Shown here piece after piece: positions 33,901-47,300 of a stretch of DNA of 64,000 nt. Below the pieces are notes generated by a model. That model worked only from the letters and a program-made list of their open reading frames with translations, ran no database searches and was not told the DNA's origin. Every line of letters starts with the position of its first letter. The first letter of the stretch is position 1. Location: assembly GCA_963978545.1 (NCBI GenBank), contig OZ021731.1:22233093-22297092 (forward strand), given 5' to 3'. The stretch comes from Linyphia triangularis. Lineage: Eukaryota > Arthropoda > Arachnida > Araneae > Linyphiidae. The position numbers and the translations under genes are program-made.

Positions 33901-36900
33901 GTTTAACGTAATTCCTAGTGGTGACAAGTTTCAATAGATTTGGTGGTACTCTTCCGTTATCCGGGCGCAAATGTCGCCAACCAAACGCGAGGCGTCGCCA
34001 AGCGAAGCGAATGCAAAGCAGTCAACAGAATAAAAGTCGAATTGGCTTATGGTTTACATTTTCCTCTTCTGATCCGTTTTTTGGGATCCTTCTGGCCATG
34101 ACCTAGCTTAGTTGTTTGATATTTGCCCCCTGTTTAACCCTTTATTTACTGACAGAAGTCCCATTAGCTTTATCATGCTACTGATGTTAATTTAAACGCT
34201 TTGAGACCCATTGGGACTTTGAAATCCACTTCTATGAAGTTCGTTCTTCAATGATTGGATGGAGCACAAGCTTATTTCTCCTTGGAAGCTTGCTAGAGAC
34301 AAGTATAGAATACGATGTAAAGTCAAGATGGATACCTAGAAGATTGAAAATCGTCCTTCCATTAGTATATCTGGAGAATTTTCAATGATACCATCCAACA
34401 ATGGACTATTCCCGAATTTTTTATTTATTTTTTTATTCAATTCTAGCCATAAACATAAAAATTTCTGGTCAATGTGATTTTTCTTTTTTTTAATATGCGA
34501 TCAAAATTACCTTGTTAGAGATTGGCGAGAAAACGACCCATTTCGTTGGCGTTGAACGTGACGTAGAGATCTCGAACATCTTGGCTTGAAATGCAGCAGC
34601 GGAAACCAGATTTGCAAGTTTCCTTCAAATCACGCCAACCTGTACTGAATGTGGCAATGGTCTACCAACGCCAACTTTTTTAACGATAAGTATTTGGCAC
34701 AACCCTCACGATAACCATAGAAACGCAGGGATCTGTTTATGTCACGAATTTTGTTGACTGTTTTGATCGGACAGGTTTTGGCTCGGTTTTGGGACATTTT
34801 CTTTTCTTAATATTTAAATAACTAATTTTTTTTAAAGAACTTTTGTTTATATATTTGGAATCAGAAAGAAATTCTTCATAAATATGTACTAATTTCACTC
34901 GTTTTTAAAAAATGCGGAAATTGTCCATTGCAGGACGAACTTCATTGAAGTGGGTTTCAAAGTCCCAATGGGTCTCAAATGTTTAAATTAACACAGTACC
35001 ATGGTAAAACTGACGGGACTTAAGGTCAGTGAGTGAATAAAGGGTTAACTAGCTTTTTAATATGCAATAGTTCTCCTCTGAATAATGCCGACCAAACGGT
35101 ATAGTGGTTAGCGTGCTAGCTTCTAGACCGCGAGGTTGCGGGTTCGAGTCCCGTGTTAGGCATGGGTGTTTGTAAATGTATGTTGGCTTGTCTAATGACG
35201 AATGTTTCGGCGCATTATAGCCCTCGTGTTGCTGACAGCGCCAGATGATCTGAAAACAACCAAATCTTCTGAATAAAGGAAAAGTCTATACTGTTTTTAG
35301 GGGTTTGAGAATCCAACTTCTTTCGACGTCACAGTTCAAGGCTTTTCTTTTCCGTTTTCGTTATTCTAAGAGCTAATATATTTTAAGCGATATATCACTA
35401 GACGTTATCGTTTTAATCGAATATTCTAAAATTTCATCAGGTAGTGTAAGATTTTATTAAATCCAGTGGTTTTCCAGTGAAATATCTTTGCTTTGAATCT
35501 CAAGGTTGGTTGGTTGTTTTTCTGATTATCTGGCGCCGTCAGCAACACGAGGGCTATAATGCGCTCAAGCATTCGTCATTAGACAAGCCAACATACATTT
35601 ACAAACATCCATGCCTAACACGGGACTCGAACCCGCAACCTCGCGGTCTTGAAGCTAGTACGCTAACCACTATACCGTTTGGTCGGCTTGAATCTCAAGG
35701 ACGAGCCAGTTTTGACGGCTCCGTAGGTTTTTTTTCAATGAAAACGTGGGAATATATTAAAACGAAAGCCGTGGTTAAACCAGGAGCTAAAACAAAACCA
35801 ATCTTTCCCTTTTCTTTGTTATGATGTCAAACAGTTTCCTTTTTCTTGTTGGTTTGTATTGCACGTTCTGAAGTATCAGAATATTTTACTTAGTTTCTTC
35901 TAAATTTGAATTTTTGCATAATTAATTTACTCTAAATATTGTCTTAGTACTAAGCAATGGCTGTGAATTAAGGAGATGAGGTATCATTGACACCGCAGGT
36001 GGGGTGGGGGGTCGCAAAGCGGTAAAAGTTGGTGTTCAAACCTTGGCTTTTCAAAAATGGTAATCTCCTTCTGAAATATGTGAAAATAATTTATGCGTTA
36101 ATTTTCTCTTCAAATGAGTAATTTAAAACCCACATTTTCCCATTTAATGTAAGTGTTGCCACTTTTCTCCACTTTAGTTTTAATTTTCAAAACTCAGGGG
36201 AGTGTAGGTGCACTTTTTTTGACCTTTCCTGGCGGCGTCCATGGGAATTATATTCGGGCAGTTGCCCTTTCACTTTTCGAAATTTTTGATGGCAAAATCA
36301 AATTGTGAAGTGTGTTCTCTCACTTTTGGTGATTGTCAATTCACATTTGCGAACCAATGGCATTTAAAGGTGTTAAATAGTTTAATTTGATATTTATAGA
36401 TATCTTATAAAATTTTACGAAAGTAAAATTTGATTTCCAAATCTCTGCTACGCGCGCGCAACAATCCAAAAAAATAATCACGAACCAGATACCGCCGCAA
36501 TGGGAATTCCTCGAATCATGTAGCGGTACAGTTAAGTGAAAGCAAGGATGAGTTTTCTTGGATTATCGATAAGTTCTTGCGGACCTCCGGTTGAGAACCA
36601 CTCTACTAGTTATCTACTGTAAAATTAAATTAATAGAACAAATACCTATTCTGTTATCAATATAAAGCGCTATTAAAATCCTGTAGAAGACAATTTTGTC
36701 TATTGATATATAATTTTTTCGAAAAGTGCTGCTAAACATATTTTTAAAAATTCAGATGGGTCGAAATTTACAGAAAGCAGTAAATTCCGATCCGACTGTA
36801 TAAGTTGCATTCTTTTAAAAATTGGTCCCAAAAGGGTCGAATGCCGGCGGAAACATTTAGTTGATGAAACGATGTTTTAGTGATGCCAATACCTACACTT

Positions 36901-38329
36901 GCTGAACAATTTTGAAACTTCATCACCATTTTGTTTGTGTGTTACTTAAAATTGTACCAAACATGCTGCATTGTGATGAAAATATTTCAGAAATACGTTT
37001 GTAAATTGTTACTCAACTTCTTCTTACCTTGTATCATGTAATGTAAGCATAAGATAATCTTCCTCAACTCTGCATAAATATCCTATATTGCTTTTACCCG
37101 AAAAACACACAGCAATTGTACTGAAGTCAAAATAATAAAACAATGGAATTCCATTAACTAATGATATTTATTTCTAGTTTATTAAGACAAATATGTTAAA
37201 AAATACTTAATAAAACTGACAACAAATTTAATATTTTTTTTTTTTAATTTGATTAAAATATATGCAATACTTTCAACAATATCAATCTGTTTTGGAACAG
37301 ATGTAGTAGAGAACGTTCTGCAATTTGTTTTTTATCAAGCAATCAGAAATTTTTTCAAAATTAATATTTAAGTAATGGCAAAATTAAGTTAAAGTATAAA
37401 TATTAAAATATAACTTAAAACCAACATGTTGCAAAAAAAAAAAAAAATCTTCCAAACAAAAGTTTTCCTAGGAAATGTCCTATTCAACATCTATACCTTT
37501 TTTTCTGCCCTTTTGGTGCAAATGCACTATATAATTGACGTCTTTTTGGAATATTTGATTAATGCCAATAAATAAGAGCCAGTGGCTTGTTTGATTAAAA
37601 TTTCATCACGAGGAGTCTCGTGTATAAGAAAATCACAACACTAAAAAGATAACAAAACCGATTTACAAATAATAATAAAAAAAAATAAATAACAGCTTCT
37701 TAAAATAATTTGGGGAATTCCTAATTTGACATTCATCGACAGCAAGAATCGCCTCTTTTTTTCCCCCATTTTTTTTCAATCTTTAATATTAATTCTGAGC
37801 GTTTTAATTTTTTTTCACGTGCCGATCCCTTTCTCTCCTTTTAATACAAAATTGATGAATGAAGTACCAATTTGAAGACAGACCTCACCTTCTGACGAAT
37901 AGTTTATTTACAATTGGGTGCTATTTGTTTTAAAAATCGAATGTAATTTTTTTTTATTACCTGACAAACTAGCTAGACGAGCCGTCCTGTACCGAGTTCT
38001 TCCTTACGAATCAAGTTTTATTATATCTCTCAACAATAAAATACAATATCTACCTTGGATGAACAGCCCAAAAAATAAATTCTCTTACCAATCTTAAATA
38101 CGCAGGTTATGCACGTGTGTCCACTAGTAACTATGCATTTATTAACGAATAAGTTTTAAGTACGGTGAACTGTTTTTTTTCCCCCGCATTAAACGGGATT
38201 TCATGTTAAGCGATTTCGCGTTAACGGGGTTTGACTGTAATAAAAAAAAGTATACTTAGACATTACCTAGGTAAATTACCAAATCGTCAACACTTGTGGC
38301 CACTTTTAACGCCATTGTGTACTGTACAC

Positions 38330-38362
<33 letters not shown>

Positions 38363-41300
38363 ACGATGACTATATCTTGTATTCTAATTGATAAAATAAC
38401 AAAAGTCAAGTACCTCTGTAAATCGTGGAAGGTCTTTATTAATTGTATATAATTTTTTTTTTTTATCATGAGGGGAGGGGTCATCTACAAATTAAAACTA
38501 AACCAAACTTTAAAAAGTTCAATGGCAACCCAATAATATTATACCAGTTTTAGATTTAGAATCCAAAAAACGTCTAAATACCAAATTTCTTAATTTTCCA
38601 ATGAGTGGTTCGTTATTTAAATGATGTAAAAAAAAAATAAAAAAAAAATTGCAAATTATTGTTAAAAAGAAAATTTAATTTTTTAGCCATAAATCCTTAA
38701 ATAGTTGATATATTTTAGCAATTTTTGTTTCAAACGATAGTTTATTAAAGGTCAAACATAAATGACATGCAACTTTTGTATTAAACAGTTTTTTAATAAT
38801 TAATTATTAATTAATAAAACAAGTTTTAAATAGAAACATGTATTTATATATTTTTTTGCTTCCATTAGAATTATCATGGTCGAAAACCTTACAAGAATTT
38901 TTTTCTTTCCATTTTGATTTTTGGGTTTTCAATATTTTTGCAAAAATGTAAAAAAAAAACTCACTTTAAGGGACCGTCCACTTTTTGGCTTCGACTGGCT
39001 AAAAAAATCAATTAGAAGGTCGGTGGGGGAAGTGCTATTGAATTACTAATCCTTCAAAATGATTTTTGACAAATATCTGCAGCATTTACTGTTTAGGTCA
39101 CTGAGGTTCAAGGAATTGAAAATAAACTTACGTTTGAATTTTAGTGCGGGGATTTTTCATGACATAACCGCACGTATTTGTAGCATAAATTACTTTTTCC
39201 AAATGAATACCTAATTCGAAAAAAAGCCCGGCGCCTTAACAGTATGGTTATAGCATTCTTCAAAAATTTTCGAAGCGTTTGCATAATAAAAATTGCAGTA
39301 TGACTATTTTACTGACTAACTTACCAATTTGGGGACATTTTTGTTTGTAAAAAAACAACAACTTTATATTGACAAAGATTTGGTCGTCAACTTTGGGAGG
39401 AGGTTTCAGTTATTAAATGTTGCTAAAATGTACAGCACTCTTTGTATCTTGTACAATAATATAAACGTGTGTGGAAGCAGTCTTTTATTGATAGTTATTG
39501 TCGCAATCCATTTATTTTAAAGGTAAAGAGATGATTTTGTTTTACATCACAACCTTGGTATGTAGCATTGAAGTAGTAATCAATTCAGATTTCAAAACTT
39601 GTTTTTGCTTTTCCATTATGTAACAAAACCTTTCAACAAAGTTTAATACAATTTTGTTGTACAACACACACATTTGAGTGTTCCTCATTCAAAATGTTTT
39701 ACGATCCATTAACCTTTTTTTTCTTCTTTTTTTTTTTCTCCCAACCAACGGAATTTTCTTGATAAAAAATTCTCGAACAATGATGTGAAACATTTGAGAT
39801 TACGGAGGAACGCCATTTTGGATGAAATGTTCTGCGTAACATTTTATCCATCGTGCATTTTTCTTCTTATCGACCGATTCTTCTTCGGAAACATGTGCCA
39901 CAAACAACTTACAAAATATCGCATCCTTACTTCAAAAGTAACGTAACGCATAATTCATTTTGAGTTAGTGTGCAGCATCATAGACTGCCATAAGCGCCAA
40001 CTTTCCATTTTTACCGGGAGGCTTGACTCGGTGGATAAACTCGAGGGAAAGGGGAAGATGGGAGGGGGGGGGGGGGAGATTTAATAATTCTGAATAATTA
40101 ATAAAAAAAGTGCATATGCTAGCAATCTCATCATTACAAAATTACTTATTCTAATATCATACAATACTTTAAAATATATATTTTAATGCAATGGATAATT
40201 TCCGAATTTTTCATTTATTTCTTTATTCAATTCTAAATGTTTCGAAACGGCCATAAACAGAAAAATTTCTGCTCAGTGCGCATTTTTAATTTTTTTTTTT
40301 TTTTTTTTTTTAAATTTGCATTCTAAGTTCCTCTGTTACACGTTGGCGAGAAAACGATTCATTCGGCTCGAATTGAATGTGACGTAAAGGCTTCCCAAAC
40401 ATCTTGGCTTGAAATGCGGCAGCGGAAACCAGTTTTGCAAGTTTCTCGCAAATCGCGCCAACCTGTACGGGATATGACAATGGTCTACCAACGCCAACTA
40501 TTCGGCAGAAATCTCACGATAACCATAGAAATGGAAGGACCTCTTGACGTCACAGATTTTGTTGAGTGTTTTGATCGGACTGGTTTTGGCTCGGTTTTGG
40601 GGCATTTTCTTTTCTTAATATTTAAATAACTAATTTTTTAAAAGAATTTTTGTCTAAATATTTGGAATCAGAAAGAAATTCTTCATAAATATAAACTAAT
40701 TTCACTCGTTTTTAAAAAATGCGGGAATTACCCATTACACAAAGCAGCTGCTACTCTTAACTTGACTTTCATTTCGGGTAATGCAGGTGTGTTTACAAGT
40801 ATTGTTTTTACTTTCTACTTTTATGGGACCTTTTTTTTTTCTCTTTAGAGCATTACAAAATGTCCTTTTTACGCAATATTTTATATTGGAAAAACGCATT
40901 TTTTCAGATTTTTGGTGCAGGGGCGAAATTATACATCCCCCCCCCCCCCATGTTGGGACAGTACGGGGTCGACTTCGGCCGTGTCGTTGGCACCTACTCA
41001 GACTACATGTACTTGAAGTTGATTGAACGGCAAAAGATTGTTCATTAGTTGAAACTGACTTTTGTACCGTTCTTCCAGCTTCTATACAGTCTGTGATGCT
41101 CAAAAAGAAGAAGAAATTTGTTAGTTGGTTTTTACACTCAACAACCTATTTTTAGGCACAATGACGACTAATCAGGCCGGGACTTGCAGCTTAACATAGA
41201 TTCCAAACCACAACGAACATCCATGTCTAACCTAGGATAAAATCCCGGTTTGAAATGCGAAGCCAGAGCGCTAACCCCGCAGCCATCAAGTGGGCCGAAG

Positions 41301-44300
41301 AATTTTGAATTGTGTTATTTTTGAAACAAGGGTACGATTTCTTAAATGCCACAAAATATTTTATACATCTGTTTGGCCTTAACTTTTTATGCATATTCTG
41401 AACAAAGTTGTACAAAGTTTTGTTGTATAATGGAATTACGCCATATGATAGTTTTTGCGCGAAAATTCGGGCGTGGTAAAGGTAATGCGAAAGTTTTCAT
41501 ACAAACAATGTTTTCAACTCGGTGGCAGTGCTTATTTAAAGCTCTGCTTGCCTTTTACATCAATGGTAGTGGGTTCGAATTCCGAGCTGGCTGGTATATT
41601 CTTTTATTTTTAAGTAATGACGGCAACTCGCAGTTGCCTTTCTGAACGTTTGCCCTTCTGATGGCTGTGTGGTTAGCGCTCTGGCCACGCATTCCAAAGG
41701 TGCTGGGTTCGAATCCTGGATTAGGCATGGATGTTCGTTGTGGTTCGGAATCTACGTTCAGCTGTATGTCCCTGCCTGATTAGCCATAATTGTGCCTAAA
41801 AGTAGGTCGTTGAGCGTATAAACCAACCAGCCAACTTCGTGAACGTTTAGGGATTTCTGACGGACGTACTAACTTACCGCGCCCCCCCTCCCCATCCCTG
41901 ATTTCTTACACATACAATTTTTGACTTCAAATTTTGATTATGGAATTAACCAGGCTGTTGGTTCAGAGGCGTGGTATTCGACTAGATATCTAGGAACGCG
42001 GCAGTGTTCCGCCGCTTATTCCAGTTATCTCAAGTTCGCACCGATCAAACGGTATAGTGGTTAGTGCGCTAGCTTCTAGACCGCGAGGTTGCGGGCTCGA
42101 GTCCCGTGTTAGGAATGGGTGTTTGTAAATGTATGTTGGCTTGTCTAATGACTCATGTTTCGGCGCATTATAGCCCTCGTGTTGCTGACGGCGCCAGATA
42201 ATCTGAAAATAACCAACCAACCAACCAAATTCGCACCGCAAACGATACTATACCCCCCCCCCCACCTCTCGAAAATCTGTAGTTGCTATGTTCTTGTTTG
42301 GCGAATTTCCTGGATTCAGATGTTTTTGTTATGGTGTTCCGGCTCGCTCGTAACAAAAATCAAATAAAAGCTGTCCATTCAATGAATAATGACGTCTATC
42401 TTTACGGCTGCGTGGTTAGCGCTGTAATCTCGCATGCCAAATGTGTCGGGTTCAAATCCTGGTTTGGACATGAATGTTCGTTGTGGTTTTGAATCCAGGT
42501 TAGTCTGTATTCTCGAGTATGATTGCTAAAATAAGTCGTCACAACTAAAACAAGTGTAATTCCCGTTTTAAATTTTTATCGTTTCAGTAACTTTTTGCCT
42601 CCTTTAGATAGCCGCTAGTAGTTGATAAATTTAGAAGTGAAGCTAACTTTGCTATAAAAAAAGGAAGGGGGGAAAAAAACCATCCCTACTGAAATTCATC
42701 GAAATGTAATAATTTTTTTTTATTAATCTTTGGCCATCGATTTTTTTCCCCACTATCTTAAAGAATAGTGCATGCAAATTTTCATGTTTGGCGACAAAAC
42801 AATAAACGAGAGGAGACTATACTAGAAGACAACATAACCTGAGTCCACTGAATAGCCTACAATAATAGGAGAACCGGTTCCTACAGCGTATTCAGCAAGA
42901 TCAGGTATGTTGTTTTCTAGTAGAGCTGATGATTGTTGAGCTTACACATTTCCAACTTCGAAAAGAGAAAACTGCAAAATCCATTACATTCTTACAAAAG
43001 CAGTGACGCGAATCGCAGTTTGTAGTAATAATTTTTTTTCACGATAAGTAATTTGTTTCCACAGAATGCATGTCTGTAAAATCTATTCTCAGGGAAAAAA
43101 AAGTATTTTTGCAACAGCACTTTGTCCGGATCATTTATCAATTTTTTAAAAAACAAGCCTACATCATCATTTGCCTGCTAAACATTCAATATATGTGCTT
43201 ATATATATATTTTCGACAACCATACACAAAAACGCACTTGATATGGTTTCTTATCTTGCAAAACAACTTTAAAAAGGTAGGAGAGAAAAAGAGAACTTAA
43301 TGCAGCTCAGAAGCAGCTGAAAATCATTACAAGATTAGAAATAAAAAAGAAATAGCTCTTCCTCTTGGCAATTTTCCAGAATCTTTAGGCATGCGCAGTA
43401 CGACTAGAATAACCACTACATGGATTTTACTTCGTTTGGTCTGTGCCGTGCTGTGGGTGATAAGCGATTTAAAAGTTCGACAAAATTATTTTAGTCACGA
43501 AGCGGCTGTGTTGAAAGGGTTATTGTATCCATTTCATAGCATGTGGTTAAGTCAACTGTTTTGTTTTTTCGTGGAGTGTTTTTGCTCGTGCGAGTTTTTT
43601 ATTAGAATTTCGCTGTTTTTGATCAATATTTCTGCTGCAATGAATTGGTGTTTCATAGTAGAGTTAAATACTCTTATATAAAATTTTTACTACTTTTTTC
43701 GTGAATTCCAAATAAGAATAATTTTAAATTAATCGAATACTTTTTGCTGTTTTCAATGCTTACCATCTTACTTAATAGGCGCAATTCCAGTAATTTGACA
43801 ATAAATTTGATTTGCTTAAGAGTTTGGGACAAAAAAACACTTCGTGTTTTGCCGCTGTTTCCAAATTTATTTATAGGGTCGGCACGGTCCTTTAAAGTTC
43901 GTAAGAACCACGTTGTTTTGATTGGTCTTTATATGAGGGCCCTTAAAGTACTTATTTTCCATCTTAGGTCCTTAATTTTTTTACTACTATTTTTTTTCTT
44001 ACAATTTTTTAAGCTTTTTATCATGAATTTTAATTTGCTATATCTCTTTCTGCTGGTTTTTATCTAATTTTTGTTGTTTGGGCAATTTTAATCTCCAAGT
44101 TGCTTAAAATATCTGATTTACAGGAACAACACTTCTCACTTCAAAAGTGTAGATGGACTTCCGTTAGACCTAGAAATATAAGTTGCCCGTTTTAAATAAA
44201 ATACTTGAATTGTTTATTTGCCAATTTTGATTCTTATAGTGTAATTTTACAAACTTATTTCTAAGAATTTTTTTTTTGTGTCAATACAAATTTATGAGGT

Positions 44301-47300
44301 CATTAAAAACAAAACTACTTATTTTTTTACTTTTTAAAAGTTGCTTGAACCCTGATTTAGAAATCATCTCATCAACGTTTTTTCCTTTAAAATATTCTGT
44401 TAATATAGGTTTTACTTGTGTTAAATAAAATCCCTAAATGAATGCAAAATTTAATTTTTTAATTCTTCTATTTCTGGTTGAGTTAGCATGTAACTGTAAT
44501 TTTGAAGGTCTCTATATTTTTTTAGAACGTTCACTCAATTTTCACTACAAGGTTATACGTAGTATTACTTAATAATTAAGAATAAAGATTTATAATATTT
44601 TAAAAATACTTAGGAAGTCTTCCCAGGGCCTGATTTTGCTCAGGGCAATTGGGGCACGTGCACAGGGCCCTCTGTCCGAAAACCAAAATTTTTGGAATTC
44701 GAAAAAATAAGTTTATTTAAAGCTTTTTTTCCCCCCTTTTCTTTTGTAAAGTAGAGACTCGTTGTTGTTACCTATCGTCCGCAAGCATATGCAACATGTA
44801 CATTATACAACGACTATATGTTTTATTTGAATACATTTAACTATTTTTTTTTTATGAACTTAAGTATGTTTATAGGATTGTAGAGAGAGATGCCAATTTA
44901 ATTCAATTGTATATAATAATTTTTACAACTTGGCAGCTTTTAAAATTGTATGTCTGTTCGGATTTTTTTAGAATATACATTTTACGGTAATAAATGTCAT
45001 TTCCTGTGCAATTCATTTGATGAAATTTTTGTTTATTTAAATTAGTGTTCAAACAATCTTTATTTTATTACAATTGGTATATAAGGCCTCTTTTATTGGT
45101 ATATTGTTCTTACGAAAACAAATTTATCATGAGAAGGGGGCCTTCAATTAGGGTTTGTGCCCTGGGCCCCTGCATTTGTAAGTTGGGTCCTGGGTCTTCT
45201 ATGCTTTTTATTTTTCTATTTTATTTTTTAAATTTAACCTTTTAACCCCACACCTATTTAAAAGGAATTATAAAATTTATCTGCAGCTACTAATTTCCGT
45301 CTTACGGTGTAGCATTTATTATTGTAGTCATAATTCGAGCCAATCATAAATATTATTTAAATTCAATTTTAAGGTTTTTTTTTTATTGGAGACTATTATT
45401 TCGAAGTGCCGATATCTACATTGAGGCTGCTTAGTGATAATTAGCGACAACCGATAACGATAAGCCATTCACTATGATCAACCAAAGTGTATAAAAAGTG
45501 ATCAATTACAAAATAGATGAATTTTTGGTTGTTATGAAAGAATAATTTGCAAAAAAAAAAAAAAAAATCATTTTTAATTAAATTATTTCGGAGTTTTTTT
45601 TTCAAATATATTCCTGTTTCCTTTTAAAATGTATATTGTATATTATAAAATGAGTTTTCCTTCATGAATCTGCGCATTTTTAAATTTTTTAACTGAAAAA
45701 AAGCTTAGCTTTTTGGCAAACTGACGCATATTCGAAAACTAGAAGAAAATGCACAGTTGTGAATGATATTTTTTGTCATTAAAATCGTCTTTTCTTGTTT
45801 ATTATGGATTTCTATAAATGTGACTTTTTCCGCAAGATGGCGCCAGGAGCGAATTTTTTTTTTCTCCGGTGGTCCACTTCTCTGCTCTGCGTATCTGTGT
45901 TGTGAAGCTAGTGCTACTGCATGTGCTATAACGATAATAAAAAAAAAAACGAAACCTTGAAATTTTCTTCTGCGTAGAAGAAAAGGTTAAACCGCGCACC
46001 TCAAGCAAGTCAAGTTCGTTCACTTAAGATAAATTTTATGTTCATTTTAGGTGTGTCAAAGAACTAACTTAAAAAAAAAAATGCAAAACACTATAATTAT
46101 TAAAAAAATATCTGTTAATTTGCGGAAGGCAATGCTCAGCTCAAAAATCAGTAATATTGACTTTCTTTTTTTATCTTGGAAGATATTTGTATACATTCAT
46201 TGGATTTTTTTTTTTTTAAATTTTCTTTTCAAATATTTTTTTTGTTAATTGAAAAATTAAATTTACAAAAAAAAATAATTCAGAGGCTTCATCTGTCTAA
46301 GTCACGTTTGTATACAAAACTACAAATGCTACAGACTTGTGATATGTCAAATTAAAGGTCATGCTGAAATACTGAAATTCAAGTGGATGTTATGTCCTGA
46401 AATGGTGATAGGGAGTTAATTTGTATTTTAATGCTATAAATTGTACAGACATGTGTCTGATAGTAGTTTGAAGGTTTCAATTAGATTAGTAGAGTGATGT
46501 AAAATTAAACAGGAAGTGTTTTAAAATTCAATATGAAGAGTGTTTCCATAGTAACTATAGGGGATTTCTTGGCTGCGAATAGAGATATCGGTTTGAAATT
46601 TGAATATTGAGTGAAAATTTACTTGTCAAGTATGTTGTCAACTTGACGACATTTTGGTTGTAAAAGTTTTGTTGTAAATAGTAGGATGCTAATGTTTCTC
46701 TAGTGGCCAAGAATAAGTAATCTATGCATATTTCTTCTACCTGTATTTTTGATAAAGATTATAACTTGCATTTTATTTCTGGACAGTGTTTTTTTTTTTT
46801 TTTTGTGTGGGAAGATTCCCATTTCTTCTTTTATGCAAAGCCAAAATTGGTAATTGAATTCAAATTTAAAGTCTAAGACATCCGCTTCTGATGAATAGTT
46901 TATTTGCAATTACACAATGCACATGGTATTTTTCTCTTGAAAATCAAAGTTAAAAAATCAGAATTATTGTCAAAATTTTCGGGAAGTTGTATTAATATAC
47001 AGCAGATGGCAGCACTATAATAAAGAGAAAAACACAATTTAAGGACGCTGAAGAAACCTAAAGAATCTTGTATCTCTCAGCAATGTAATGCCTTATCTAA
47101 CTGGCAAACTTTCAAAAAACAATTTCTCTAAGCAAAATCGCCTATCTGATGGCTGTAGGGTTAGCACTCTGGTCTCGCATGCCAAAGGGGCCGCGTTCAA
47201 ATCCCGGGTTAGGCATGGATGTTCGTTGTGGTTCGTTATCCACGTTACGTTGTAGGTCCCGGTCTGATTAGATGTCATTGCGTTTAAAAATTGGTCGTTG

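Noticed and set aside
35086..35160. Possible tRNA gene
   Set aside because: A- and B-box sequences are present, but the element repeats with target duplications and an AACC tail, and no clean cloverleaf ends after 73 bases; it is a SINE head. The same holds for the other eight copies.
43391..44067. Two hydrophobic open frames (96 and 107 codons)
   Set aside because: Look like membrane proteins only because T-rich DNA codes Phe/Leu/Ile; no start context, conservation or motif supports them.
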